9,103 nucleotides of DNA from Bacteroidia bacterium (GCA_012031955.1 JAAURZ010000057.1:1-9103); one strand, 5' to 3'. Shown: positions 1 to 7,557, counted from the first letter of the stretch. A program made the numbers and translations. Notes: a model not told the origin generated them from the sequence alone.

Positions 1-1
1 A

Positions 2-2087
2 ACGATTGTGAAGGAATGGCTCTACCAGGTGCTGTCGCCCGACACCAGCATTGTGAAAAACCCAGGCAGCTATAACTCGCAGCTAGGTGTACCCTTGTCG
101 GTACTCCAGATCCAGGCACATCACCAGCTCGGCATTTTTGAGGCGGGCATATCAACTGCAGGAGAGATGCTCCACCTTGCAGAAGTCATTCAGCCCACGC
201 TGGGCGTGTTCACCAACATCGGTCCGAGTCACGACGAGGGTTTTGCCGACACGCGTCAGAAGATTCGGGAAAAGTTGAAATTGTTTTCGCATGTGCGAAA
301 GCTTGTGTATTGCGCCGACCACGAATTGATTCATGAGGAACTAAAACATACGTCGATTGCCACCTGTAGCTGGGGTACTTCCGCCGATGCGCACATCCAC
401 GTGGCAGTACTCGGCAAGCGAAAGTACGAGATCACCCATCAAGGCAGCCGGTTTTCTCTTGAGCTGCATTTCGACGACAAAGCCTCGATTGAAAAATGCA
501 ATGCATGTAGTTGCCGTGATGCTGTTGTTGGGTTACGAGCCGGCACGCATACAAGAGCGCCTCAGGGTTCTCAGAAGTATTCCAATGCGATTGAAGCTGA
601 GAGAAGGCATCAACGGCTGTTATGTGATCGACGATTCATACAACAACGACTTGAGCGGGTTGCGAATTAGTCTCGACTTCCTTGCGGGGCAACATCAGAA
701 AAAAAGAAAAATCCTCATCCTGTCGGACATACTGCAGTCGGGGCTCGAAGATTCCTTATTAGTGACCCGTATTGCCGAACTGGTGAACAACAGCGGCATC
801 GACAAGGTCGTCGGCATCGGCAAGCAACTGCAGCAGCATGCTGGCTTCTTTACCATGCCGTCGCAATTCTTCGCCGACACCGACGCTTTCCTGCATGCGA
901 TCCGACGTGACGACTTTCACGACGCCGTTATTTTGCTGAAAGGCGCGCGACGGTTCCGCTTTGAAAAGATATTGGCTGTGCTGCAGCGAAAGGTGCATGG
1001 CACGGTAATGGAAATCAATCTTGATGCAATGGTTCATAACCTGAACTACATCAGGTCGTTGCTTCTGCCCTCCACCAAAATGATGGTGATGGTAAAAGCC
1101 TTTGCGTATGGAAGCGGAAGCGCCGAGGTGGCCAACCTGCTGCAGTATCACAAAGTAGACTACCTGGGTGTCGCCTACGCCGATGAAGGAATTGAGTTAC
1201 GCAAGCACAACATCACGCTGCCGGTTTTGGTGATGAACCCATCGGCAGAAAGCTTCGCGTCAATACAGCATTACCACCTTGAACCGGAGATTTACAGTTT
1301 CAGGATACTTCACGCATTGATTGATTTCCTGAAAGGAGAAAAAATCAAAATTCACCTGAAGATTGACACGGGCATGCATCGCCTCGGCTTCGACGCAGGG
1401 CAACTGGAGGAACTCACCAGGCTCCTTGCTGCAACTCCGAACCTGCACGTTGCTTCTGTTTTCAGCCACCTCAGCGGCGCCGACGACCAGGCACACGACG
1501 ATTTTACCAAGTCGCAGGCTCAACAGTTTATGCGTATTGCAGAAAGCATTGCCGGCGCCATCGGGTACAAGCCCCTGTTTCATATTCTCAACTCGCCCGG
1601 TCTTCTTCGCCACACCCAATGGCAACTCGACATGGTGCGTCTTGGTATAGGGCTTTACGGAATCGATCCAACATCAGGACAACATCCACTCAAACCGGTG
1701 GCCACCCTCAAAACCGTTGTGTCGCAAATAAAAGAAATCGCGGCGGGCGAAACCATCGGCTACGGCCGTAAGGGAAAGGCCGATGCGCACATGCGTACCG
1801 CCACAATTGCGTTGGGTTATGCAGATGGGTTTGGTCGCGTTTTCAGCAATGGCGTAGGAAAAGTACTTGTTAACGGAAAACTTGCTCCTGTGGTCGGCAA
1901 TGTGTGTATGGACATGACGATGGTGGATGTATCCGGCATCGACGTGCAGGAAGGAGACGAAGTAGTCATTTTCGGCGATGAACTTCCCATCGCGGACGTT
2001 GCGCAATGGGCCAATACAATTCCCTACGAAATACTTACCAACACCAGCGAAAGGGTAAAGCGCGTGTTTGTAGCCGAAAGCATTTAA
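2..2087 (+). CDS. murF-alr: Bifunctional MurF (UDP-MurNAc-tripeptide:D-Ala-D-Ala ligase) / alanine racemase, 5'-partial and frameshifted
   Basis: This fusion makes D-alanine from L-alanine (PLP racemase half) and ligates D-Ala-D-Ala to UDP-MurNAc-tripeptide (MurF half), the last cytoplasmic step of the peptidoglycan precursor. The window opens inside MurF: codons from position 2 read TIVKEWLYQ, just after the expected GTNGK P-loop, so the N-terminal domain lies upstream. Visible MurF landmarks are FEAGIS, NIGPSHDEGF, REKLKLF and, after the frameshift, DDSYNNDLSGL and ILSDILQSG. The racemase half starts near 1008 (MEINLDAMVHNLNYI). Its PLP lysine is in MVKAFAYGSG (codon 1095-1097), its catalytic tyrosine in IGYGRKG (codon 1761-1763), with GYADGFGR, VCMDMTMVDVS and a C-terminal EILTNTSERVKRVF. 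The first part is read in frame 2 (stop at 668-670) and the rest in frame 3, joined near 492-496. The fusion is typical of Bacteroidota. Identification is secure; whether the protein is intact in the cell depends on the frameshift. Confidence 0.93.
491..497 (+). other. Apparent one-base insertion (frameshift) in murF-alr
   Basis: Frame 2 reads DDKASIE and then degenerates (KCNACS and on to a stop at 668-670). Frame 3 picks up as NAMHVVAVMLLLGYEP. Removing one A from the five-A run at 492-496 gives a continuous DKASIENAMHVVAVML, which is the sequence expected of this conserved MurF stretch. The homopolymer location suggests a sequencing or assembly error. A genuine mutation or a programmed +1 shift is possible, but I see no recognised shift signal. 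Confidence 0.85.
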
Positions 2088-2179
2088 CAGCCCTGACAGA
2101 AATAACAATCGGCCGGCAGCGTTGTTGATTTACTGTTTTATTCTCCAAATTGCAGTCTACTTAATTTTTTCCGGACCTT

Positions 2180-3604
2180 ATGAAACTGAAATACAGATTG
2201 CGCATTCGCTGGACAATGTTGATTGCAGTGTTGTTGACGCTAACAGTTTTTGCCGGCTGCAACGACGACGACCCGGATCCGAATCCGAATGCGCATGTGA
2301 ACAATTGGATTTACGATCAGATGGACTTCTGGTATTACTGGCACGATGACCTGCCAGCCAAGCCAAACAAGAACCAGGAGCCGGACACCTTCTTTGCGTC
2401 TTTGCTGTCGGGCGATGATCGCTTTTCCTGGATTCAGGATGACTTCATCGAGCTGTTGAATTCATTGGAAGGTGTAACTAAAGAGGCCGGCTATGAATTG
2501 ATACTTTACTATGAATCTCAGGGAAGCTCGAATGTAATAGCCCAGGTGCTTTATATTAAGCCAAACTCGCCGGCCGAAGACGCGGGACTCAAACGTGGCG
2601 ACGTCATCACTCACATCAATGGCCAGCAAATTACGGATACAAACTACAGTGAGTTGCTTGGCGCCACAAGTAGCCCCTATACCATTCAGTTCGAGGCGCT
2701 CGACATCGACAACGAAACATTTCTGCCCGCCGAAACACGCTCATTAACACCCGTTGAATACGCCGAGAATCCCAATTACTTTCGCACCATTATCGATACC
2801 GGCGACAAGAAGATCGGGTATTACGTTTATAACTTTTTCTCTGACGGGCCGTCGGGCGGCGCTGCGAGCTACAACGCCGAAATGGACAACATTTTCAGCG
2901 AATTCAAGAGTGCCGGCATCACCGATCTGATACTCGATCTCCGCTTCAATCGCGGAGGCTCCGAATCGTCGGCCGTAAATCTCGCGAGCCAGATAGCGCC
3001 CGGCGTAAGTGGCACGACGCTGTTTGCCAAGCGCGAATACAACGAAGCCGTTACCAAAGAGATTTTGGCCGACCCGGAATTGGGCGCAGACTTTCTAAAC
3101 ACCTATTTCACCAGCAAAGCCGAAAACATCGGGAGCCAAACATCAGGTCGTTTGTATGTTCTCACCGGCTCAAGCACCGCCTCGGCCAGCGAGCTTGTTA
3201 TCAACGGCCTGCGTGCCTATATGGATGTGGTGCTTATAGGCGACGTAACAGTAGGCAAAAACGTGGGCTCCATTTCGCTCTTTGAGGAAAATAATCCGGA
3301 CAACACCTGGGGCATGCAACCAATCGTCGTGAAGATATTCAACAGCCTCGGACAATCTGACTACACCGAAGGTTTTGTACCTGACATACTCGACGAAGAC
3401 AACAGCCTATACCTGTTCCCGCTCGGCAATGCCAACGAGCCGCTGCTGAGCAAAGCGATTGAACAAATCACCGGCACATCGTCGATGGGCAGAAAGGGTT
3501 CCAGGCTTGCAGCAATTACACGAGGCCATACAGTCAGCTCAACATTGTTGCGCAAGCCGAGCACGCTCGTTGTCGACTTGCCTGCGCGTTCGCCGGGCAA
3601 CTAA
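2180..3604 (+). CDS. S41-family (C-terminal processing-like) serine peptidase, lipoprotein
   Basis: A 474-residue exported peptidase of the S41/CtpA-Tsp type. The N-terminus has basic residues, a hydrophobic stretch and a lipobox VFAGC with the lipidated Cys at residue 27, followed by NDDDPDPNPN. The acidic run right after Cys resembles the Bacteroidota lipoprotein export signal, so the protein may face outward (inference). Residues about 41-59 (NNWIYDQM...FWYYW) match the N-terminal segment of Bacteroidota S41 peptidases. A PDZ-like domain follows, with GLKRGD at 136-141 and HINGQQI. The protease core contains ILDLRFNRGG, then STASASE with catalytic Ser335 (codon 3182-3184) and GKNVGS with Lys360 (codon 3257-3259). 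The 25-residue Ser-Lys spacing equals that of E. coli Tsp. The start at 2180 is chosen because the next ATG (2216) would leave a signal peptide too short and without its charged n-region. No Shine-Dalgarno site is visible. The 92-nt gap upstream suggests a transcription unit separate from murF-alr. Substrate unknown. Confidence 0.9.
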   Translation: MKLKYRLRIRWTMLIAVLLTLTVFAGCNDDDPDPNPNAHVNNWIYDQMDFWYYWHDDLPAKPNKNQEPDTFFASLLSGDDRFSWIQDDFIELLNSLEGVTKEAGYELILYYESQGSSNVIAQVLYIKPNSPAEDAGLKRGDVITHINGQQITDTNYSELLGATSSPYTIQFEALDIDNETFLPAETRSLTPVEYAENPNYFRTIIDTGDKKIGYYVYNFFSDGPSGGAASYNAEMDNIFSEFKSAGITDLILDLRFNRGGSESSAVNLASQIAPGVSGTTLFAKREYNEAVTKEILADPELGADFLNTYFTSKAENIGSQTSGRLYVLTGSSTASASELVINGLRAYMDVVLIGDVTVGKNVGSISLFEENNPDNTWGMQPIVVKIFNSLGQSDYTEGFVPDILDEDNSLYLFPLGNANEPLLSKAIEQITGTSSMGRKGSRLAAITRGHTVSSTLLRKPSTLVVDLPARSPGN

Positions 3605-4849
3605 CTAGCCGAAGATCAGCCACGCAACGGCAAGGGTAAACACGATGTTGAAAAGTTGCGCGATAAGAAACGCGTATGCGGGGCGTCCGTTGTCAAGTTT
3701 GAAAATATCAGTGAATTTGGTCTCCAGACCGATACATGTGAACGCGAGTGCAAACCAAAAAGTCTGGATGCCTTTGATGGGTTGCTTTACAGCGGCAACC
3801 AGTTCGGGCGAAAGCACGAACGAAAACAGCAAAGAGACAAGCACAAAACCCAATACAAATTTAGGGAAACGCTCCCAGATTGTTTTCAGGCTTGGCTTCT
3901 CTTCGCGTTGCTGCGACGAGTAGGTCCAGTAAAGAGAAATGGCGAAGGCAGCAATACCCAGCAAAACATTCTGTGAGAACTTTACGATCGTAGCGTAGCG
4001 CAGGGCCTCTTCGCCGAGCAGCGTACCAGCGGCCACCACGGCGCCCGTTGTATCTATGGTGCCACCCAACCACGCACCCGCCACAGCCGCCGGCAGCCCG
4101 AGTTCTTTTGATACGTAAGGCATTATCAACATCATTGGAATGGCTGTAATGAGCACAAGCGAAATTACATACGACAACTTTTTGCCGTCGCCCTTAATGG
4201 CACCAGCCGTAGCGATAGCAGCAGACACGCCGCATATTGCTACCGCGCTCGACAGCATAACCCGAAGCTCATCGTCCAACTTGAATTTGCGACCGATCCA
4301 GAATGCAAATTGCCAGACCACCAGCACCACGGCGATCGACTGCAGCAGGCCAAGCGACCCGGCCTGCACGATGTCTTGGAAGATGATGCTGCACCCCAGC
4401 AGCACCAGTCCGATCTTGATGTACAACTCAGTCTGCACCCATGGCGTTACCCACGTCGGTACTTTTCCAACATTAGAAATGACAAGGCCGATGAGCAAAC
4501 TGAAAAGAACAATCTCAAGGCCCAAGTCTCTAATAGCCTGCAGGCCCGTGAGCAGTTGCGCCACCACTGTTATCAAAAAGATGAACGTAAAACCAGGAAC
4601 AAGCGCGAGCGACAACCGCTCTCGTTTAAGCAACGTGATCGCCACAACCGTGGCGGCGCCAATGATCCACAAACTACCAAGTGCGGCCAGCGTGTGGCCG
4701 TCGAAGAGGGCAGGCAAATCTCTGGCTGTGGTCCAACTCATCGATGGCATGGAAACGCGCACACCCGCCAAGACCACGAACACCGTTGCAAATGCCAGCA
4801 TCGTTGCCAGCCAGTCTTCCGAAATGGCGGTTCTATTTTCTTTTGTCAT
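3605..4849 (-). CDS. YeiH/UPF0324 family integral membrane protein (putative sulfate exporter family)
   Basis: A 414-residue, very hydrophobic protein with about ten to eleven membrane segments, which places it in the inner membrane. It carries the family hallmarks: residues 203-218 (AVAICGVSAAIATAGA), a GDGKK loop at 220-224 and LGGTIDTTGAVVAAG around 261-275. Other fitting segments are LGLEIVLFSLLIGLVISN (109-126) and the C-terminal CIGLETKFTD (372-381). Databases often label the family 'putative sulfate exporter', but that function is poorly established, so only family membership is firm. At 414 residues it is longer than E. coli YeiH (about 350), mainly through N-terminal helices and the loop around 310-330. 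The start ATG (4847-4849) lies 34 nt after the stop of the microprotein gene on the same strand, so the two are probably co-transcribed away from feoAB. Its stop codon (3605-3607) directly abuts the stop of the convergent S41 gene. Confidence 0.85.
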   Translation of the reverse strand: MTKENRTAISEDWLATMLAFATVFVVLAGVRVSMPSMSWTTARDLPALFDGHTLAALGSLWIIGAATVVAITLLKRERLSLALVPGFTFIFLITVVAQLLTGLQAIRDLGLEIVLFSLLIGLVISNVGKVPTWVTPWVQTELYIKIGLVLLGCSIIFQDIVQAGSLGLLQSIAVVLVVWQFAFWIGRKFKLDDELRVMLSSAVAICGVSAAIATAGAIKGDGKKLSYVISLVLITAIPMMLIMPYVSKELGLPAAVAGAWLGGTIDTTGAVVAAGTLLGEEALRYATIVKFSQNVLLGIAAFAISLYWTYSSQQREEKPSLKTIWERFPKFVLGFVLVSLLFSFVLSPELVAAVKQPIKGIQTFWFALAFTCIGLETKFTDIFKLDNGRPAYAFLIAQLFNIVFTLAVAWLIFG

Positions 4850-4883
4850 GCTGTTTTTATTGTGGGAATGACCAACGGCGTGG

Positions 4884-5036
4884 TTAGCCGCCGCAGCCGA
4901 GGTTCTTTTTTAAGTCGCGGTCCGGCAGACCCCCGAAATCAAACGGCTTTTCTTCATCAGGTGCAGTTTGCTGCGCTTTAGGCTGTTCTTTTTTGGCATC
5001 GTGGTCTTTCACTTTCTTCCGCTTTTTCTTCTCCAT
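4884..5036 (-). CDS. Lys-rich microprotein with C-terminal GCGG motif, unknown function
   Basis: An ORF of 50 codons starting at ATG 5034-5036. A longer start at 5072 would give 62 residues, but it lies within the candidate promoter and adds a non-charged MSQPGLVAILSP that does not look like the rest. The protein has three parts: a strongly basic N-terminus (MEKKKRKKVKDHDAKK), a Gln/Pro/Ala/Glu linker and a compact C-terminus FDFGGLPDRDLKKNLGCGG. There is no signal peptide or membrane segment, so it should be a small, largely disordered cytoplasmic protein. It sits 34 nt upstream of the YeiH-type gene and is divergent from feoAB. I do not recognise a named family. The single Cys between glycines could bind a metal or be modified, but that is speculation. 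Its reality is supported by the sharp domain-like composition and the position in an otherwise well-packed strand; short length is the main risk. Confidence 0.6.
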   Translation of the reverse strand: MEKKKRKKVKDHDAKKEQPKAQQTAPDEEKPFDFGGLPDRDLKKNLGCGG

Positions 5037-5041
5037 AGGGC

Positions 5042-5072
5042 TTAATATAGCCACTAAACCCGGCTGAGACAA
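5042..5072 (-). promoter_or_regulatory. Candidate promoter for microprotein-YeiH unit
   Basis: On the minus strand, TTG (5072-5070) is followed after 20 nt by TATATTAA (5049-5042), which matches 6 of 8 bases of the Bacteroidota -7 consensus TAnnTTTG. It lies only about 5 nt before the ATG at 5036, so the transcript would be nearly leaderless. The match is weak and could be chance in AT-rich DNA. Confidence 0.25.
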
Positions 5073-5087
5073 TCGTGACTTAAATCA

Positions 5088-5118
5088 TTGCTTGCCAACG
5101 AAATGCCGTCTATATTTG
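5088..5118 (+). promoter_or_regulatory. Bacteroidota-type promoter of feoAB
   Basis: TATATTTG at 5111-5118 is a perfect match to the phylum's -7 element TAnnTTTG. A TTG at 5088-5090 provides the -33 element with a 20-nt spacer, within the usual 17-23 range. Transcription would start near 5125, giving a leader of about 20 nt before the feoA ATG at 5146. Both position and sequence fit well. Confidence 0.6.
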
Positions 5119-5123
5119 CCCAG

Positions 5124-5140
5124 TTTAAAATTAATCTAAA
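5124..5140. promoter_or_regulatory. AT-rich imperfect palindrome, candidate metalloregulator operator
   Basis: TTTAAAATTAATCTAAA is a 17-bp imperfect palindrome (6 of 8 base pairs symmetric, outer arms TTTA/TAAA). It overlaps the predicted transcription start of feoA, where a repressor would block initiation. Ferrous transport genes are commonly iron-repressed through Fur or DtxR-type regulators. I cannot assign which one; the half-site TAATCTAAA is only loosely reminiscent of DtxR-family boxes. AT-richness makes a chance palindrome quite possible. Confidence 0.3.
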
Positions 5141-5145
5141 TAAGA

Positions 5146-5379
5146 ATGGAGGGAGGAGGCAGAACCGTATCCACCATGAAACCGGGCGAGGTGGGCGTAA
5201 TTGCGGGATTTACTGACGAGCAGTTGTCGATAAAGCTGATGGAGATGGGATGCCTTCCCGGTGCCGTCATCCAATTCAATTTCACGGCTCCTTTTGGCGA
5301 CCCAGTTTGTATTAGCGTTTCGGGTTACGAACTATCACTGCGGCTGGAGGAGGCCGACACCATTTCCATTCTTAACTAG
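5146..5379 (+). CDS. feoA: FeoA, ferrous iron transport accessory protein
   Basis: A 77-residue SH3-like FeoA domain protein, cytoplasmic and needed for FeoB-mediated Fe(II) uptake. Diagnostic residues are MKPGEVGVIAGF (11-22), LSIKLMEMGCLPGAVI (about 27-42), APFGDPVCISVSGYELSLR (48-66) and EEADTISI near the end. This is a stand-alone FeoA of normal length. The ATG at 5146 is preferred because homologues usually carry a few residues before the KPG motif. ATG 5176 (Met11) is the alternative, since codons 1-5 form a GGAGGGAGGAGG run that ends 16 nt before it, too far for an ordinary ribosome binding site. No Shine-Dalgarno site precedes 5146. The stop lies 6 nt before feoB, so the two are translated from one operon driven by the promoter at 5088-5118. 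Confidence 0.93.
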   Translation: MEGGGRTVSTMKPGEVGVIAGFTDEQLSIKLMEMGCLPGAVIQFNFTAPFGDPVCISVSGYELSLRLEEADTISILN

Positions 5380-5385
5380 TCCTTC

Positions 5386-7506
5386 ATGTCCGGCGCCAAG
5401 AAGCTTCGAATCGTATTGGTTGGAAACCCCAATTCCGGAAAGTCTTCGCTGTTCAATCACCTTACCGGACTCAACCAAAAGATCGGCAACTTCCCAGGCG
5501 TAACGGTAGATAAACGTTCAGGTTACTCGAACCTTCCGGATGGCGCCCAGGCGGAAATTGTCGACTTGCCGGGCACATATAGCATCTACCCCCGCAGCCT
5601 CGACGAGCGTATTGTCGCTGAGGTGCTGCTCGATCACAACTCTCCCAACAGCCCCGACAAGATTGTGGTAGTGGCCGACGCTACCAACCTGAAAAGAGGA
5701 CTGCTGCTCGCAACGCAGGTGATTGACATTGGCCTCCCGGTAATACTCGTATTGAACATGATGGACCTGGTGGCCAAGGCGGGCATCAGCTACGATCTCA
5801 AACTTTTGTCGCAGAAGCTGGGTATCCCGGTGGTGCCGCTCAACGCACGCAGCGGTCAGGGCACGGCGGAGCTCAAGGCAAAGCTTAGCGAACCTTTGAA
5901 GCCTGCCGGGCAGCCAATCTTTCATATCTGGAAAGAGGCGCATCAACCCATTAAAGACCTGCGCGCCTCACTCGGCGTCGACAACGACTATGAAGCCCTC
6001 CAGTTTCTTGAACAACCGCAATCGCTGGACTTTCTTAGCAAAGAGCAGCAGCGCGTGGTAAGCGAAATACGAGAACGTAACCAGCATTTTCCGGGAAAGT
6101 TTCAGGGCGCCGAAACCATTCAGCGATACGGCTTCATTCAGGACTTGCTGAACGCCGTTACCATACAGGCAAAAGAATTGCCTTGGAAGAAAAACTCCTC
6201 CAGAATTGACAAGATCGTTACGCATAAAGTGTGGGGTTATGCCATTTTTTTAACGGTGCTGTTTCTCATCTTCCAATCCATTTTTGCGTGGGCCGAATTT
6301 CCGATGGACTTGATCGACTTGATTTTCGCAAGCTTCGGCAAATGGTTGACTCGCACATTACCCGATGGACCATTAACGAGCTTGTTGGCCGATGGCATCG
6401 TGCCTGGCATTGGCGGCATCATGATCTTCGTTCCGCAAATTGCCATTCTCTTTGCTGCTATCGCCATCCTCGAAGAGTCGGGATATATGGCGCGCGTCGT
6501 TTTCCTGATGGACAAGATCATGCGCAAGTTCGGGCTCAACGGCAAGAGTGTGGTGCCGCTTATGTCCGGCGTTGCATGTGCCATTCCGGCCATCATGGCC
6601 ACCCGCACCATCGACAACTGGAAGGAGCGCACCATCACCATACTGGTAACCCCGCTCATGAGTTGTTCGGCACGGCTACCCGTGTTTACAATTCTCATCG
6701 CACTGATAGTGCCCGACGAAAAAGTGATCGGCTTCTTCAACCTGCAGGGTCTTGCCCTTATGGCGTTGTACCTTCTTGGTTTCGGTGCGGCCCTCATATC
6801 CGCCTGGGTCATGAAGGTGTTGATCAAAGTGAAAGAGCGCAGCTATCTCATCATGGAGCTGCCCACCTATCGGTGGCCAAAATGGTCTAACGTCGGGCTT
6901 ACGATTGTAGAAAAAACAAAAGCTTTTGTGTTCGAGGCTGGCAAAATAATTCTCGCCATCTCCATCGTGCTCTGGGTACTCGCCAGCTATGGCCCGGGTG
7001 ATAAACTGAGCAATGCAAAGAAATACGTATTGGCCGATCCGTCTGCCACGGCGCTTACCGAACAACAGCTCGAAGATCGCATATCGGCGTTCAAACTGGA
7101 AAACTCGTATGCGGGCCTTATAGGAAAGGCAATCGAACCGGCCATCAGTCCCCTGGGCTACGACTGGAAAATCGGCATTGCCCTGATCACATCTTTCGCC
7201 GCGCGCGAAGTGTTCGTTGGCACAATGGCCACAATCTACAGCATAGGCAGCGTAAACGAAGATGACGAGGCCACCATCAAAAGCAGGATGCGACAAGAGC
7301 GGAATCCTGCCACCGGTGGTCCACGCTTCACGCCTGCGGTGGGCTTTTCTTTGCTGGTGTTTTACACATTCGCCATGCAGTGCATGAGCACCCTTGCGGT
7401 GGTCTACCGCGAAACCAAACATTGGAAGTGGCCGATCATCCAGCTTGTATATATGACCACGCTGGCATACTTGTCGGCCCTGCTTGTTTATCAGACGCTT
7501 TCCTGA
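5386..7506 (+). CDS. feoB: FeoB, Fe(II) transporter with N-terminal G domain
   Basis: A 706-residue inner-membrane ferrous iron permease. The cytoplasmic GTPase domain (about 1-165) has G1 GNPNSGKS (13-20), switch I GNFPGVTVDK with G2 Thr40, G3 DLPG (60-63) and G4 NMMD (124-127). G5 is NARSG (153-157) rather than the usual SAR-type motif. A helical GDI-like linker follows (about 170-275). The transmembrane part starts near residue 285 and holds two Gate-type segments: VPLMSGVACAIPAIMATR with Cys398, and TPLMSCSARLPVFTILIAL with Cys427. The C-terminus includes ITSFAAREVFVGTMATIYS and FYTFAMQCMSTLAVV. The length and layout are normal for Bacteroidota FeoB, and the frame is intact throughout. 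It is preceded by feoA; no feoC-like gene follows. A hairpin lies 10 nt after the stop codon. The neighbouring iron-type promoter suggests regulation by iron availability. Confidence 0.97.
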   Translation: MSGAKKLRIVLVGNPNSGKSSLFNHLTGLNQKIGNFPGVTVDKRSGYSNLPDGAQAEIVDLPGTYSIYPRSLDERIVAEVLLDHNSPNSPDKIVVVADATNLKRGLLLATQVIDIGLPVILVLNMMDLVAKAGISYDLKLLSQKLGIPVVPLNARSGQGTAELKAKLSEPLKPAGQPIFHIWKEAHQPIKDLRASLGVDNDYEALQFLEQPQSLDFLSKEQQRVVSEIRERNQHFPGKFQGAETIQRYGFIQDLLNAVTIQAKELPWKKNSSRIDKIVTHKVWGYAIFLTVLFLIFQSIFAWAEFPMDLIDLIFASFGKWLTRTLPDGPLTSLLADGIVPGIGGIMIFVPQIAILFAAIAILEESGYMARVVFLMDKIMRKFGLNGKSVVPLMSGVACAIPAIMATRTIDNWKERTITILVTPLMSCSARLPVFTILIALIVPDEKVIGFFNLQGLALMALYLLGFGAALISAWVMKVLIKVKERSYLIMELPTYRWPKWSNVGLTIVEKTKAFVFEAGKIILAISIVLWVLASYGPGDKLSNAKKYVLADPSATALTEQQLEDRISAFKLENSYAGLIGKAIEPAISPLGYDWKIGIALITSFAAREVFVGTMATIYSIGSVNEDDEATIKSRMRQERNPATGGPRFTPAVGFSLLVFYTFAMQCMSTLAVVYRETKHWKWPIIQLVYMTTLAYLSALLVYQTLS

Positions 7507-7516
7507 AAACCTTCGA

Positions 7517-7537
7517 CGCTCCATATGTGATGGAGTG
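7517..7537 (+). repeat. Inverted repeat / hairpin after feoB
   Basis: CTCCAT (7519-7524) and ATGGAG (7530-7535) form a perfect 6-bp stem around a 5-nt loop, extendable to 8 bp with one G-U pair (7517-7537). It begins 10 nt after the feoB stop codon and ends 20 nt before the next start. It has no following T-run, so it is not a standard intrinsic terminator. It could stabilise the feoAB mRNA 3' end or attenuate read-through into the TerB gene. Confidence 0.4.
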
Positions 7538-7557
7538 AACTTCATGCCTTATATTGG

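Noticed and set aside
357..490. Apparent ATG start at 357 of the frame-3 MurF-Alr ORF
   Set aside because: Frame 3 before about 492 does not resemble MurF while frame 2 does; the 357 start is a by-product of the frameshift.
2162..2169. TAATTTTT as a -7 element for the S41 gene
   Set aside because: It matches 7 of 8 consensus bases but has no TTG at a suitable upstream distance, and it is in AT-rich DNA.
3578..3600. TTGCC...GGCAA inverted repeat as a bidirectional terminator for the convergent genes
   Set aside because: The stem is only 5 bp with a 13-nt loop and no T-run on either side; chance is likely.
4140..4871. 243-codon plus-strand open frame across the YeiH-type gene
   Set aside because: Antisense to a clear membrane protein; its composition (Ser/Thr/Pro) mirrors the complement of hydrophobic codons.
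5037..5072. N-terminal extension of the microprotein to ATG at 5072
   Set aside because: The added residues differ in character from the Lys-rich start at 5036 and would overlap the candidate promoter; kept only as an alternative.
6676..7545. 289-codon open frame on the minus strand opposite feoB
   Set aside because: It lies wholly against a confidently identified gene, and its translation is rich in His/Arg/Gly with no recognisable domain, as expected for an antisense shadow.
7550..7557. TATATTGG as a -7 element for the TerB-like gene
   Set aside because: It is adjacent to the ATG at 7558 and lacks a -33 element at the right spacing.
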